Assembly (NCBI RefSeq): GCF_017948675.1
Contig: NZ_JAGFBU010000006.1
Coordinates: forward strand, 1 to 64,000
Direction of reading: 5' to 3'
Length of the DNA: 64,000 nt
Origin: Flavobacterium flabelliforme
GTDB taxonomy: Bacteria > Bacteroidota > Bacteroidia > Flavobacteriales > Flavobacteriaceae
The notes beneath the pieces were generated by a model. The model saw only the letters and a program-made list of their open reading frames with translations, was not told the DNA's origin and ran no database searches. The position numbers and the translations under genes are program-made. Numbering within the stretch: position 1 is the stretch's first letter; the number at the start of each line of letters is the position of its first letter. This document shows positions 63,686-64,000 of the stretch, in pieces.

Positions 63686-64000
63686 TTAAACCAATTCGGA
63701 TTGTTTTATACTTTTGAAAGCCACTTTTAAATCGGTAATTAAATCCTGAATATCTTCTAATCCTACAGACAATCGTATTAAGTCATTAGGAACTCCTGCT
63801 GCAGCTTTTTGTTCATCGGATAATTGCTGATGAGTAGTACTAGCAGGATGAATTATTAATGATTTAGTGTCGCCAATATTAGCTAATAGCGAAAATAATT
63901 TAGTTTGATCTGCTACTGTTTTTGCTGCTTCAAATCCTCCTTTTAACCCAAAAGTCACTACTCCACTTTGCCCTTTTGGTAAATACTGCTGAGCTAAATT
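63686..64000 (-). CDS. C-terminal part of a Cys/Met-metabolism PLP sulfhydrylase (cut by the window end)
   Basis: 104 residues before the stop are visible; the frame is open through 64000, so the N-terminal two-thirds are missing. FEAAKTVADQTKLFSLLANIG, SLIIHPASTTHQQLSDEQ and NDLIRLSVGLEDIQDLI match the C-terminal domain of O-acetylhomoserine sulfhydrylases. Its relation to metZ at 56.7 kb is close but the two are not identical, so these are probably paralogues. Confidence 0.88.
   Translation of the reverse strand, partial: NLAQQYLPKGQSGVVTFGLKGGFEAAKTVADQTKLFSLLANIGDTKSLIIHPASTTHQQLSDEQKAAAGVPNDLIRLSVGLEDIQDLITDLKVAFKSIKQSELV

Noticed and set aside
1..64000. CRISPR array, prophage, transposase or tRNA
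   Set aside because: No regularly spaced direct repeats, integrase, transposase or cloverleaf sequence was seen.

Overview
The window is a chromosomal segment of a Flavobacterium-like member of the Bacteroidota. It is AT-rich, start codons follow A-rich leaders instead of GGAGG, several promoters match the TTTG-N(18-23)-TAnnTTTG type, and gldA, ExbB-ExbD-ExbD-TonB, an iron-sulfur photolyase-like gene and Flavobacterium-style dispersed repeats are present. No rRNA, tRNA, CRISPR array, prophage or transposase gene was seen. All assignments come from reading the sequence; no search was run.

Layout. 0.1-4.0 kb: a LolC/E-type permease, a YkgJ-type cysteine-cluster protein, a methyltransferase, a DUF2059 protein and queE. 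4.2-10 kb: a minus-strand energy-transduction operon (exbB, two exbD, tonB, a small membrane protein, a PstS-like lipoprotein, a TPR protein). 10.3-14.7 kb: a HerA-like ATPase, a cupin, NDH-2 and an outer-membrane barrel. 14.8-24.6 kb: kynurenine monooxygenase with a penicillin-acylase-type hydrolase, a flavin reductase/photolyase pair, a glycine-zipper lipoprotein, a large envelope protein and kynureninase. 24.7-31.4 kb: SIMPL protein, queA, aroA, a MazG-like hydrolase, a chimeric restriction-like gene, dtd and rsgA. 31.6-36.1 kb: an aromatic amino acid operon (pheA, aminotransferase, tyrA, DAHP synthase-chorismate mutase) preceded by a leader peptide and attenuator. 36.2-40.4 kb: M28 peptidase, gldA, DUF389 protein, polysaccharide deacetylase.

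40.6-64 kb is a sulfur and methionine region: metF, a MetH split into two genes, a SAM-I riboswitch, a ferredoxin-NADP reductase-like gene, siroheme synthesis (Met8-like, cobA), a HEPN-tailed sulfite reductase, cysN, cysD, an APS-type cysH, a TauE exporter, an Rrf2 regulator, metZ, OsmC and a metX-thrA fusion under a second SAM-I riboswitch. The window ends inside a second sulfhydrylase-type gene. Together these genes take sulfate through APS and sulfite to sulfide, supply siroheme, build the homoserine ester that accepts sulfide, and methylate homocysteine.

The least ordinary signals are the Phe/Tyr/Trp-coded attenuator of the pheA operon, a second leader-peptide-like module (Val/Thr/Ile-rich) near 62.7 kb, the DUF559 cassette flanked by inverted repeats inside a type ISP restriction-like gene, and two families of structured repeats that fill the spacers and sometimes encode protein ends.
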